Positions 35,223-44,137 of a stretch of 64,000 nt of DNA are shown here, piece after piece. Every line of letters begins with the position of its first letter. Positions within the stretch are counted from its first letter, which is position 1. Below the pieces are notes generated by a model, which worked only from the letters and a program-made list of their open reading frames with translations, was not told where the DNA came from and made no database searches. The translations under genes were made by a program, and so were the position numbers. The DNA comes from Bacteroidota bacterium (lineage in GTDB: Bacteria; Bacteroidota; Ignavibacteria; Palsa-1295): NCBI GenBank assembly GCA_018266755.1, contig JAFDZW010000005.1, forward strand, positions 124,001 to 188,000. Reading direction: 5' to 3'.

Positions 35223-36776
35223 TTGAGATATTCTGTTCTAATCTCGCTACTGATTCTGGGTATCAATACGTCGTTCGCCCAGACGACTCGCCATGACGAT
35301 CAAGCCCCGAAGCGTAAGAAAATAAATCTCGGACGATTAATCAACGGCAGGTATTCGGAGCTCGCTCCGATTATCGCTCCGAACGGACGCTACCTGTTCT
35401 TTACGATGGGCAAAGAACACCCGATGAATATCGGCGACGATCATTTGCAGGACTGCTACGTCTCGAAACTTCTTCCCAATGGACAGTGGTCGGTCCCCAA
35501 GAATCTCGGATTTCCGATCAACTCCAGCGGTAACGATGCCATCTCCGGCGTCTCGCCCGACGGCCGAACCCTCTTCATCAAGAACTTCGCATACAATCCG
35601 ACGAGCGGGCTCTGTTTTGCAAAGATCGATTCGGTCGGGCATTGGCATATTAACCCGATCACCATCGAACATTATTCAAACAGCAGCCATCTTTCGTCTC
35701 AATGTATCAGCGTCAATGGCGATTACATCATCGTTTCCATCGAACGCGAGGATGGGTTCGGCACACTCGATCTCTATGTCTGTAAGGTCAAAGACAGAAA
35801 CAAGAATCTCTATGGTGAGCCTCAGAATCTGGGACCTGTGATCAATACACCGGCAGATGAGTTTGCTCCATTCCTGGCGGCAGACGGGAAGACCCTGTAT
35901 TTTTCCTCCAGAGGTCGAGGCGGCTACGGCGAGGCCGACGTGTATATTACAAAACGTCTTGACGATTCGTGGGTGAACTGGAGTGCCCCCAAGAACATGG
36001 GGCCGGATATCAACACCGATGGGATGGACGCATATTACAGTGTCCCTGCCTCGGGAGATCTGGCATACTTCTCTTCGATGAACGGGGCGAATCAGTTGGA
36101 TCTCTATAAGATATCGTTGCTCGATGACGAGCGACCTGACCCCGTGATGCTACTTCAAGGGAAAGTGATGAATCGGGCTGGGGATGTGATCCACGCATTG
36201 GTGGTCGCGACCGATATGATGCAAAATATGGAGGTAGCATCGTCAGAGAGCTCGGAGGGGTTAGGAGAATTCTCGTTGATCCTGCCTGCGGGCCGATTAT
36301 ATCGGCTTTCTGTCTCGGCACCGGGCTATCTGCCGTATAGCATGCAAATGGACGAAACGAATGCCGAACAATTCTCCGACACATCGATTACGGTACTGCT
36401 TGATAGCATCGGGGTCGGTAGTGTCGCCACGATAGAAGACATTTTCTTCGATTTCAACATGGCGACGCTCCGTCCGGAATCGAATTATTCACTGGACGCG
36501 CTCGCAGAATTGCTTCTAAGAAATGCGAAATGGACCGTTCGGATCGAAGGCTACACCGACAGCGTTGGCACTGTCGAATCGAACAAAAAGCTCTCGTTCC
36601 TTCGAGCACAGGCTGTTTCCCAGTACCTCATTAATAAGGGCATTAAGGAGCGCCGGTTGTCTGTTGAAGGGTTTGGTCCTGACGATCCGGTAGCCGATAA
36701 CTCGACCGAAGAGGGAAGAAGAAAGAATCGGCGCGTACAATTCAGAATCATGAAGATCGAAAGCGAGGGGGAATAA
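35223..36776 (+). CDS. PD40 beta-propeller / OmpA-domain envelope protein (PorE-like architecture)
   Basis: An envelope protein of about 517 residues. After a signal peptide ending in NTSFAQ come PD40/WD40-like propeller repeats (for example FAPFLAADGKTLYFSSRGRG). Then comes a carboxypeptidase-regulatory-like domain (LQGKVMNRAGDVIHALV to VSAPGYLPYSM) and a C-terminal OmpA peptidoglycan-binding domain (DIFFDFNMATLRPES, then EGYTDSVGT and GRRKNRRVQF). This order matches PorE of the type IX secretion system except that no TPR segment precedes the propeller. The frame is open through the tRNA upstream, so the start must lie after it; TTG 35223 is the only reasonable choice I see, without a clear ribosome site. 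The rimP gene follows after 9 bases. Confidence 0.82.
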   Translation: MRYSVLISLLILGINTSFAQTTRHDDQAPKRKKINLGRLINGRYSELAPIIAPNGRYLFFTMGKEHPMNIGDDHLQDCYVSKLLPNGQWSVPKNLGFPINSSGNDAISGVSPDGRTLFIKNFAYNPTSGLCFAKIDSVGHWHINPITIEHYSNSSHLSSQCISVNGDYIIVSIEREDGFGTLDLYVCKVKDRNKNLYGEPQNLGPVINTPADEFAPFLAADGKTLYFSSRGRGGYGEADVYITKRLDDSWVNWSAPKNMGPDINTDGMDAYYSVPASGDLAYFSSMNGANQLDLYKISLLDDERPDPVMLLQGKVMNRAGDVIHALVVATDMMQNMEVASSESSEGLGEFSLILPAGRLYRLSVSAPGYLPYSMQMDETNAEQFSDTSITVLLDSIGVGSVATIEDIFFDFNMATLRPESNYSLDALAELLLRNAKWTVRIEGYTDSVGTVESNKKLSFLRAQAVSQYLINKGIKERRLSVEGFGPDDPVADNSTEEGRRKNRRVQFRIMKIESEGE

Positions 36777-36785
36777 TACTCACAG

Positions 36786-37277
36786 ATGGCAACGAAACTC
36801 ATTGATACGATACGTCCGGTAGCAGAATCTGCAGCCGCGGAACGTGGCTTGTATGTTCTTCATTGTATCGTCAGAGGGACTGACTCGCGGCCGGTGATCG
36901 AGATAACCATCGATGGGGATCGTCTTGTGGGGGTCGAAGACTGCGAAATAGTAAGTAAGGCGTTGCAATCATTTGCCGACGAACAACTCGGTCAGAATGT
37001 CAATTACCGACTTGATGTATTGTCCCCAGGCATTGACGAACCAATCATTTACGATTATCAACTTAAGAGAAGTATCGGACGAATTCTTCGAATAAGTTAT
37101 ACAGATGACCTGAGTATTCGTGAGGTAACCGGCAGGCTTGTCGCGTTTAATGAAAGCGAGCTTACTATCGAACAAGAGAAGCTCACTTCAAAGGGTCAAT
37201 CCCCGAAGAAACTGGGTGCCCTTACAGTACCCCGGGAGTCCATCACGAGTGTCCGACAGATCGCCATGATCCGGTAA
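36786..37277 (+). CDS. rimP: ribosome maturation factor
   Basis: A 163-residue protein needed for 30S subunit assembly. The N-terminal alpha/beta domain contains VIEITIDGD and DCEIVSKAL; the family signature is YRLDVLSPGIDEP; an SH3-like C-terminal domain follows (ELTIEQEKLT...). It is the first gene of the classical rimP-nusA-infB cluster. A strong hairpin lies between it and nusA. Confidence 0.93.
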   Translation: MATKLIDTIRPVAESAAAERGLYVLHCIVRGTDSRPVIEITIDGDRLVGVEDCEIVSKALQSFADEQLGQNVNYRLDVLSPGIDEPIIYDYQLKRSIGRILRISYTDDLSIREVTGRLVAFNESELTIEQEKLTSKGQSPKKLGALTVPRESITSVRQIAMIR

Positions 37278-37353
37278 ATTCTCGAAATTGGTGAATTTTA
37301 CGGCAAAAACCTCTGTTAGATAGTTTCTCAAAAGCTGTGTTATTAAAGTGTTG

Positions 37354-37387
37354 CAGACTTTGGGCGCCAAAGTCTGTTTCTGTTTCT
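37354..37387 (+). terminator. terminator/attenuator hairpin between rimP and nusA
   Basis: A perfect 10-bp stem, CAGACTTTGG (37354-37363) and CCAAAGTCTG (37367-37376), has a three-base loop GCG and is followed by TTTCTGTTTCT. The nusA ATG is 23 bases after the stem. It looks like an intrinsic terminator inside the operon, so partial read-through or NusA-dependent attenuation is likely. Confidence 0.75.
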
Positions 37388-37398
37388 ACGGTGCTATT

Positions 37399-38727
37399 AT
37401 GAATCCACAAATTGTAGAATCCTTCGCGGAAATGGTCCGCGAGAAGGGCATTGACCGCGACATCCTCATGTCTGTCATCGAGGAGACGTTCGCTATGATG
37501 GTGCGCAAGAAATATGGCCAAGAGGCCAAGTTCGACATCGTCATGAACATGGATAAAGGCGACATCGAGATCTATCTCGAGAAGCAAGTCGTCGATGTGG
37601 TCGAAGACCCGACAACGCAAATATCTGCGGAGGATGCTCGTCTGAAATCCGGTGAAGATCTGGAAGCCGGCGACGAATATGTGGAGATCATCCGCACGAC
37701 GAAAGACTTCGGTCGCCGCTTGATCATTACCGCGAAGCAGAACCTGAATCAGAAGATCAGGGAGATCGAGAAAGACAACCTCTTTAACGAATACAGCTCG
37801 CTCGTCGGCGATATCATTGTCGGCGAAGTGTATCAGCAGCGACGTGGCGATCTCTTTATCCTACACGAGCGCCGCGAGCTATTGCTTCCGGCGAGCGAAC
37901 AGATCTCGCGTGAACGCTGGCGTAAGGGCGATACCATTCGCGCACTCGTGAAGGAAGTACGTCGGAATTCGGTAAACTCGACGCCGGTCGTCATTCTTTC
38001 GCGCACCGATAATCGCTTCCTCGCAAAATTGATGGAGATCGAAGTACCCGAAATCTTCGACGGGTTTATTACGATCAAAGCAATTGCCCGCGAACCAGGC
38101 GAACGTGCGAAAGTTGCCGTCGAATCGAACGACGATCGTATCGATCCGGTGGGCGCTTGCGTGGGTATGAAGGGCGTGCGTATTCACTCGATTGTGCGTG
38201 AACTCGCAAACGAAAGCATCGATGTGATCCCGTGGGCAGAGGATCCGGCGATGTTCCTCGCTCGTGCGCTCTCGCCTGCAAAGTTGATCTCCGTCGACCT
38301 CGACGAAGAACATCACACCGCGACGGCCCTGGTCTCCGACGATCAGGTTTCGCTTGCGATCGGCAAACAAGGACAGAATGTGCGGTTGGCATCCCGCCTA
38401 ACGGGGTACCAGATCAACCTTGTCAAGGAAGCTCGTGATGAGGAAGATATCGAGTTGATCGAGTTCCGCGACGAACTCGGCCTCGACCTGTACACCGAGT
38501 TGATCAAGGCACGTATCGATACGGCTCGTGAATTCCTCGATACGCCGGAAGAAGTGTTGCTCAAGATTAACGGGCTGACGCCTGAGCGAATCGTTCAGGT
38601 ACGTGGCATCCTCTCGGCAGAACTGCAACAGGCAGATCAAGAACTCGAGAGTATGGCCGAAAAAGCCGGATTTAAGCTCACGACCATGCGCGCCGATGGC
38701 GGCGACGCAGATGCCAAGGCCGAGTAA
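37399..38727 (+). CDS. nusA: transcription termination/antitermination factor NusA
   Basis: A 442-residue RNA polymerase-binding factor controlling pausing, termination and antitermination. The N-terminal domain (MNPQIVESFAEMVREKGIDR) is followed by the S1 domain (GEVYQQRRGDLFI), then two KH domains with GACVGMKGVRIHSIVREL and AIGKQGQNVRLASRLTG. After the KH region only a short helical end remains. The two acidic repeats of E. coli NusA are missing, as in most non-proteobacteria. ATG 37399 is chosen because the conserved N terminus begins there. Confidence 0.96.
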   Translation: MNPQIVESFAEMVREKGIDRDILMSVIEETFAMMVRKKYGQEAKFDIVMNMDKGDIEIYLEKQVVDVVEDPTTQISAEDARLKSGEDLEAGDEYVEIIRTTKDFGRRLIITAKQNLNQKIREIEKDNLFNEYSSLVGDIIVGEVYQQRRGDLFILHERRELLLPASEQISRERWRKGDTIRALVKEVRRNSVNSTPVVILSRTDNRFLAKLMEIEVPEIFDGFITIKAIAREPGERAKVAVESNDDRIDPVGACVGMKGVRIHSIVRELANESIDVIPWAEDPAMFLARALSPAKLISVDLDEEHHTATALVSDDQVSLAIGKQGQNVRLASRLTGYQINLVKEARDEEDIELIEFRDELGLDLYTELIKARIDTAREFLDTPEEVLLKINGLTPERIVQVRGILSAELQQADQELESMAEKAGFKLTTMRADGGDADAKAE

Positions 38728-38788
38728 GCGATATGAACTCGGTCGAAATGCAGTTCGAGAACAAATACATTCAGATACGCTCTAACGT

Positions 38789-41524
38789 ATGGCGGTTGAA
38801 CCGACAGAGAAAGCGAAAAAACAAACAGTCCGTACCCTTGCGACGGAACTCAATATCAGCCATGATACACTGATCGAGTTTCTGCAAAGCAAGGGCTTTA
38901 CCGGCATCAAGACCATCATGTCGAAGATCGACGAAGATGCTCTTGAGGTGGTGATGAAGCAGTACGGCAAAGAAAAAGACGTTGCCGAAAAACGTCAAAA
39001 GAAGGTCGCCGCATTCAAAGAGAAACGGTCAAAGACAAAAGAGGGCGAACCCGAAGCCCCGAAGTCGGCAGAACAGCCGGTTGCAAAAGAGGTCGTTGCG
39101 CCCACTCCCGAACCGGAGGAAATCACGCCACAGCCTGAGGTGGTCGAAGTTGCTCCCGCTGAAGCGCCGGTGCTCGAAGAACCCGTGCCCGAGGTTATTC
39201 AAGAAGCACCTGTTGTCGAAGAGATTGTCGCTGTAGAACCCGAAGAAGCTGCTCCTGCGGAGGACGCGACCGTCGAAAGCGGAGTTGACGACGGGACGAT
39301 GGAAGAGGTCGAAGGACCCGACGGAAAGCGGAAGCGCCGGAAAAAGAAAACGACCACACTCTTGATGTCCGCCGGCACCGCGGACACCACGACCATGCCG
39401 GGCCTCAAGATCAAAGGCAAGATCGATCTCGACGCTCTCAAGCCGCAAAAGAAGGAAACGCCGAAGCCGCCCGAACTGCGCAAAGCCGGCGAACCGAAGA
39501 AGCTGAAATTGAAAACCGGCGATGCCGCCAAACGTGGCAAGGCCGAGTTCGAAGATGCAGAGAAAAAGAAACGCGCCCGTCCGGATAAAACCGTAGATGC
39601 CCGCGAGGTCCGCGATGCAGTCCGTCGCACGATGACCGGTCTTGACGAAGGTCGAAGCCTCGCCGGCCGTGCACGTATGCGCAAGATGAAGCGCAGAGAA
39701 CGCGCCGAGACCGAAGAGAGGAAGTTGCAGGAGGAGATTGCCGAGCAGTCATCGGTGATCCGCCCGACCGAGTTCGTGACCGCCAACGAACTTGCGAACC
39801 TCATGAATGTCGACGTCGGACAGATCATCTCGAAGTGTATTGCGCTTGGCCTGATGGTATCGATCAACCAGCGCCTCGACAAGGATACGATTCAGCTCGT
39901 TGCCGACGAATTCGGGTATAGTGTCGAATTCCAGGAGGAATATACCACCGACACGCTTGAGGATACTTCGGATGCAGAGGAATCGCTCAAGCCTCGCCCG
40001 CCGGTAGTGACGATCATGGGTCACGTCGATCATGGTAAAACTTCGCTCCTCGATTACATCCGCAAATCGAACGTCGTTGCGGGCGAATCTGGTGGAATTA
40101 CGCAGCACATCGGTGCATACGAAGTGACGCTCGATTCCGGCCGACAGATAACATTCCTCGATACGCCGGGTCACGAAGCCTTTACGGCTATGCGTGCGCG
40201 CGGTGCCCAGGTTACGGATGTCGTTATCCTTGTTGTGGCTGCCGATGATAGTGTCATGCCTCAGACCTGGGAGGCTATATCCCATGCGACTGCGGCTGGT
40301 GTTCCGTTGGTGATTGCCATCAATAAAGTAGACCGACCGGAAGCAAATCCCGAACGTATCAAACAGCAACTTGCCGATAAGAACATTCTTGTCGAGTCAT
40401 GGGGTGGTAAGTACGGTTCGGTCGAGATCTCTGCCAAGACCGGCATGAATGTCGATAAGCTTCTGGACCGAGTGCTCCTTGAGGCCGATATTCTCGAGCT
40501 CAAAGCAAACCCGGATCGCGAAGCACGCGGTGTAATCATCGAAGCGGAAGTTGACAAGGGGAGAGGTATTCAAGCCACTGTGCTTGTTCAAAAGGGGACA
40601 CTCAGAATGGGTGACCCGTTTATCGCCGGAATGTATTCGGGCCGCGTTCGTGCAATGTTCGACGAACGAGGAAACCGTGTCGAAGAGGCCCCGCCGTCCC
40701 GTCCGGTACAGCTATTGGGCTTTGACGGCATTCCGCAGGCCGGCGATCAGTTCATCGTCGTTGAAAGCGATAGCGTCGCAAAAGACATTTCCACAAAGCG
40801 TGTCCAGCTCAAGCGCGAGCAGAACTTCAAGCAGATCCACGGCGTATTGAGCCTCGACGATCTGTCGGCGCAGATCAAAGAAGGTGCTGTGCAGAATCTG
40901 CGAATCGTCCTTAAGGGCGACGTGGACGGTTCGGTGGAAGCACTCGCCGACTCGCTCTTGCGGCTTTCTACTGCCGAGGTGAAAGTCGAAATCATTCACC
41001 GGGCGGTTGGTGCAATCAACGAGAACGACGTTAGCCTGGCTGCAGCATCGAATGCGATTGTCGTCGGCTTTCATGTCCGACCGAATCTCGATGCCCGAAA
41101 GATCGCCGCTGCCGAACATGTCGATATTCGCTTGTACAGTGTCATCTACGACTGTATCAACGAGATCCGCAGCGCTCTCGAAGGATTGTTGGCACCCGAG
41201 CAAAAGGAAGAGATCCTTGGCTCTGCAGAGGTGCGCGACACGTTCAAAGTCCCGAAGGTGGGTACGGTGGCAGGTTGTTATGTCGTCGATGGAAAGATCA
41301 CGCGCAACTCGAAAATTCGAGTCATCCGCGATGGCATCGAGGTCTTTGCCGGATCGCTTTCGTCACTGAAGCGATTCAAAGAGGACGTCCGCGATGTCGA
41401 TACCGGATACGAATGCGGTATCGGGTTAGAAAACTTCAACGATCTCAAGGTGGGCGATATGATCGAGTCCTTCCGTATTGTCGAAGTCAAGCGCAAACTC
41501 GAAACTACCGTCCCCGCTCGCTAA
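38789..41524 (+). CDS. infB: translation initiation factor IF-2
   Basis: A 911-residue GTPase that places fMet-tRNA on the 30S subunit. An IF2_N domain begins at residue 12 (VRTLATELNISHDTLIEFL). Next comes a long Pro/Glu/Val and Lys-rich linker (about 75-310) and a second N domain (TEFVTANELANLMNVDVG). The GTPase has G1 GHVDHGKT at 411-418, DTPGHEAF and NKVDRPEA. The C-terminal domains include AEVRDTFKVPKVGTVAGCYV. Length and order are normal. No ylxR or L7Ae-like gene lies between nusA and infB. Confidence 0.97.
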   Translation: MAVEPTEKAKKQTVRTLATELNISHDTLIEFLQSKGFTGIKTIMSKIDEDALEVVMKQYGKEKDVAEKRQKKVAAFKEKRSKTKEGEPEAPKSAEQPVAKEVVAPTPEPEEITPQPEVVEVAPAEAPVLEEPVPEVIQEAPVVEEIVAVEPEEAAPAEDATVESGVDDGTMEEVEGPDGKRKRRKKKTTTLLMSAGTADTTTMPGLKIKGKIDLDALKPQKKETPKPPELRKAGEPKKLKLKTGDAAKRGKAEFEDAEKKKRARPDKTVDAREVRDAVRRTMTGLDEGRSLAGRARMRKMKRRERAETEERKLQEEIAEQSSVIRPTEFVTANELANLMNVDVGQIISKCIALGLMVSINQRLDKDTIQLVADEFGYSVEFQEEYTTDTLEDTSDAEESLKPRPPVVTIMGHVDHGKTSLLDYIRKSNVVAGESGGITQHIGAYEVTLDSGRQITFLDTPGHEAFTAMRARGAQVTDVVILVVAADDSVMPQTWEAISHATAAGVPLVIAINKVDRPEANPERIKQQLADKNILVESWGGKYGSVEISAKTGMNVDKLLDRVLLEADILELKANPDREARGVIIEAEVDKGRGIQATVLVQKGTLRMGDPFIAGMYSGRVRAMFDERGNRVEEAPPSRPVQLLGFDGIPQAGDQFIVVESDSVAKDISTKRVQLKREQNFKQIHGVLSLDDLSAQIKEGAVQNLRIVLKGDVDGSVEALADSLLRLSTAEVKVEIIHRAVGAINENDVSLAAASNAIVVGFHVRPNLDARKIAAAEHVDIRLYSVIYDCINEIRSALEGLLAPEQKEEILGSAEVRDTFKVPKVGTVAGCYVVDGKITRNSKIRVIRDGIEVFAGSLSSLKRFKEDVRDVDTGYECGIGLENFNDLKVGDMIESFRIVEVKRKLETTVPAR

Positions 41525-41531
41525 GGCTGCT

Positions 41532-41903
41532 ATGTCAATCCGTACTGAACGGGTCGCAGGGGAGATCCAAAAGGCGCTCGCCGATATCTTCCAGCGCGAG
41601 TTTTCCCATTTGTATGAAGGAATCCTGACGGTTACGGCCGTCAGGATCACTCCGGACCTGCGGCATTGTAAGGTCTATCTATCGATCATTACCCGTGGGA
41701 GTGAGAACACTCGCGAAATGATGGTTCGCAATATCGAGCGTGAAACACCCCACGTTCGCGCTGCACTTGCCAAAGCCGTGCGGATGCGATATGTGCCGGA
41801 ACTCCGATTCTATCTTGACGATACGCAAGACGAGGTCGATCGCATCGAATACCTGTTTAAGGAGATCCACCGTCGTGAGGGGAATGCCGGCGGAAGTGAG
41901 TGA
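41532..41903 (+). CDS. rbfA: ribosome-binding factor A
   Basis: A 123-residue KH-fold protein that helps mature the 5' end of 16S rRNA in the 30S subunit. Start ATG 41532 (MSIRTERVAGEIQKALADIF) gives the conserved N terminus; VTAVRITPDLRHCKVYLSI and MRYVPELRFYLDDT are family blocks. It begins 7 bases after infB and overlaps truB. Confidence 0.93.
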   Translation: MSIRTERVAGEIQKALADIFQREFSHLYEGILTVTAVRITPDLRHCKVYLSIITRGSENTREMMVRNIERETPHVRAALAKAVRMRYVPELRFYLDDTQDEVDRIEYLFKEIHRREGNAGGSE

Positions 41904-42654
41904 GGAAACTCCGATCCTGACGGCCGAATCGTTCGCGCTCGACCGCGAAGCTGCGCTTGAGCAGTGCAATTCGCTTTCCGGTGCGATGCTGCTCATCGAT
42001 AAGAGCTATGGCATTACGTCGTTCGTCCCGGTGTATATCCTCCGAAAAATTCTTACCCGTCTCAGTAGCGATAAGTGGGTGAAAGTTGGCCATGCCGGCA
42101 CGCTCGATCCGTTGGCAACAGGGCTGCTGATACTCGGCACTCGCCGCGCGACGCGAAGCCTTACCGAATTCCTTGGTTCGGAGAAAGTATATCAGGCAGA
42201 GTTACGACTGGGCATCGTATCCCCAAGCTTCGATCTTGAAACGCCGATCACAGTAGAAAGTGACCTTCGCGGCATTACTAACAGCGAAGTGGAAGCTGTG
42301 GTACTCGGGCGGGTTGGGGAGCAGATGCAATTTCCTCCCGTCTTCAGCGCCGTCAAACAGGGAGGAAAGCCGGTCTATAAAGCTGCTCGCAAGGGGAAGC
42401 CGGTGACGCTTGAAGCAAAACCAATCGAGATCTATGCGATCACCGATCTGGACATATCCTTGCCCTACGTCCGCTTTTCGGTTCATTGCTCCAAAGGCAC
42501 CTACATACGAAGTCTTGCGCATGAGATTGGCGAAATTCTCGGTACCGGTGCCGTGCTAACCGCGTTGCGGCGTACGCATATTGGGGAGTACTCGGTTCAC
42601 GATGCCCTTCACTCAGACGAACTTCGACAAACACTCAGTTCGCTCAACGCATGA
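41884..42654 (+). CDS. truB: tRNA pseudouridine(55) synthase
   Basis: Makes pseudouridine 55 in the T loop of tRNAs. About 256 residues. Catalytic Asp is in GHAGTLDPLATGLL; other family parts are MLLIDKSYGITSF, FPPVFSAVKQGGKPVYKAARKG and CSKGTYIRSLAHEIG. The start is probably ATG 41884 inside the rbfA end, with GTG 41896 as an alternative. It overlaps ribF by four bases at its stop (ATGA). Confidence 0.95.
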   Translation: MPAEVSEETPILTAESFALDREAALEQCNSLSGAMLLIDKSYGITSFVPVYILRKILTRLSSDKWVKVGHAGTLDPLATGLLILGTRRATRSLTEFLGSEKVYQAELRLGIVSPSFDLETPITVESDLRGITNSEVEAVVLGRVGEQMQFPPVFSAVKQGGKPVYKAARKGKPVTLEAKPIEIYAITDLDISLPYVRFSVHCSKGTYIRSLAHEIGEILGTGAVLTALRRTHIGEYSVHDALHSDELRQTLSSLNA

Positions 42655-43583
42655 AAGTAACCTACGGTATCGAAAATATCGTCTCCGTTGCGCACACGGT
42701 GAGCACGCTCGGAAGCTATGACGGCCTGCATCTCGGGCACAGGGACATTCTACAGGTGTTGAAGCACAAACGCGATTCCGGAGGCCACGCCCGTGCTGTT
42801 GTCCTGACCTTCGACCCACACCCGCAAGAAGTACTCCGACGCAACGATACAACCGTCAATCTCCTGACCACCATCGACGAACGTCTTGCGCTTCTTGCGG
42901 AGACCGGCATCGACGAAACGGTCGTGATCAAGTTCGACCGTCAATTCTCGCAAACGCCGTATGCCGACTTCTTTCGGGAGGTGATCGTCGAAGGGCTTGG
43001 CACCGACGCCATGGTCGTCGGCTTTAATCATGCATTCGGAAAGAATCGGGAAGGGGACATCGCCCACCTCGAACAACTTGGAGCAGCGAGCGGCGTGGAA
43101 ATCACAGAAGTCCCGCCTCACATCGTTGATGGCGTCCAGATTAGCTCGACGAAGATCCGACACGCGCTACAGGAGGGCGACGTGCAGACGGCACATTTAT
43201 TCCTGGGGCGTCCATACGCCGTACGCGGCGTTGTTGTTGACGGCAACAAGATCGGCCGCACACTTGGATACCCGACCGCAAATCTATCGATCGCACCAAA
43301 CAAGCTCGTCCCGAAAGATGGCGTGTATGCGGCAACAGCCAGACTCTCTTCGGGTACTGTGCGAGCTGCTGTGAGCATCGGCATGCGGCCGACGATCGGC
43401 GACGGACTTGCGCGTGTCGTGGAAGCGTTGCTGCTGGATTTCGACGGGGATCTCTACGGAGCGACCCTGGAACTGCAATTACTGCAGCATATTCGTGAGC
43501 AAATAGCATTTGCCACCCTCGACGAATTGAAAGCCAAGATCACCGAGGATGTTACGACCGTGCGGTCGTTGGTAACACTCTAA
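42651..43583 (+). CDS. ribF: bifunctional riboflavin kinase / FAD synthetase
   Basis: A 310-residue enzyme that makes FMN and then FAD. The N-terminal nucleotidyltransferase has GSYDGLHLGHRDIL (HxGH-type loop) and VVGFNHAFGKNREGD; SSTKIRHALQEGD closes it. The C-terminal kinase domain has GRTLGYPTANL, DGVYAATARL and the end with EQIAFATLDELKAKI. It is translationally coupled to truB, an arrangement common in many phyla. No riboswitch precedes it, because its start lies inside truB. Confidence 0.95.
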   Translation: MKVTYGIENIVSVAHTVSTLGSYDGLHLGHRDILQVLKHKRDSGGHARAVVLTFDPHPQEVLRRNDTTVNLLTTIDERLALLAETGIDETVVIKFDRQFSQTPYADFFREVIVEGLGTDAMVVGFNHAFGKNREGDIAHLEQLGAASGVEITEVPPHIVDGVQISSTKIRHALQEGDVQTAHLFLGRPYAVRGVVVDGNKIGRTLGYPTANLSIAPNKLVPKDGVYAATARLSSGTVRAAVSIGMRPTIGDGLARVVEALLLDFDGDLYGATLELQLLQHIREQIAFATLDELKAKITEDVTTVRSLVTL

Positions 43584-43608
43584 CGCGAAACGATTTTAAC
43601 CACGAACC

Positions 43609-44091
43609 ATGACCATCTCAGGACTGCTAAACGGAGAACTCGCCAAAACCGAAGCGGAAACGGCTGTAGTGTCCGGTCGTGACGGATTACTCGTCATCAA
43701 GACCGATATGAGACTGCAAGAGGTCTTTATCGACGGCAAAACCGTCTCTGACGGTAATTCGGTGGCGCAAGTCGAGGTTGAGGTCGAATCCGAGCGCGAT
43801 CGGATCATACGAGAGCGTTTTCAGTCGGCGCTCACAAACGCAGAAGGCGGACAGACGGGTACCGGCGGTCATGCAAAGGTAGTCAAATCCCCAATGCCTG
43901 GACTGGTCAAAGCGATCAATGTTGCTGTCGGAGATCACGTAAAGCGCTCAACGACTGTCATTATCCTCGAAGCCATGAAGATGGAAAACTCAATCGCCGC
44001 AGGCGCCGACGGAATCATAAAGAAGCTCTCGGTCACCATTGGAAACTCGATTGAAAAAGGCGCCGCGATCTGTGAGATAGAAGGGCAATAA
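43609..44091 (+). CDS. biotin carboxyl carrier domain protein
   Basis: A 160-residue biotin carrier. The C-terminal biotinyl domain (about 90-160) contains VKSPMPGLV and the biotinylation motif EAMKMEN with Lys124. The N-terminal 80 residues form a small beta domain and linker. This composition suits the carrier subunit of acyl-CoA carboxylases (propionyl-CoA type) or biotin-dependent decarboxylases rather than AccB. No carboxyltransferase or biotin carboxylase gene is next to it. It lies 25 bases after ribF on the same strand and converges with mlaD. Confidence 0.85.
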   Translation: MTISGLLNGELAKTEAETAVVSGRDGLLVIKTDMRLQEVFIDGKTVSDGNSVAQVEVEVESERDRIIRERFQSALTNAEGGQTGTGGHAKVVKSPMPGLVKAINVAVGDHVKRSTTVIILEAMKMENSIAAGADGIIKKLSVTIGNSIEKGAAICEIEGQ

Positions 44092-44137
44092 CGCGAGCCA
44101 TTGCAACTTTACATAATGTATCTATTGACAACAATAC

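Noticed and set aside
42600-42651. FMN riboswitch before ribF
   Set aside because: The ribF start overlaps the truB stop; there is no room for a riboswitch.
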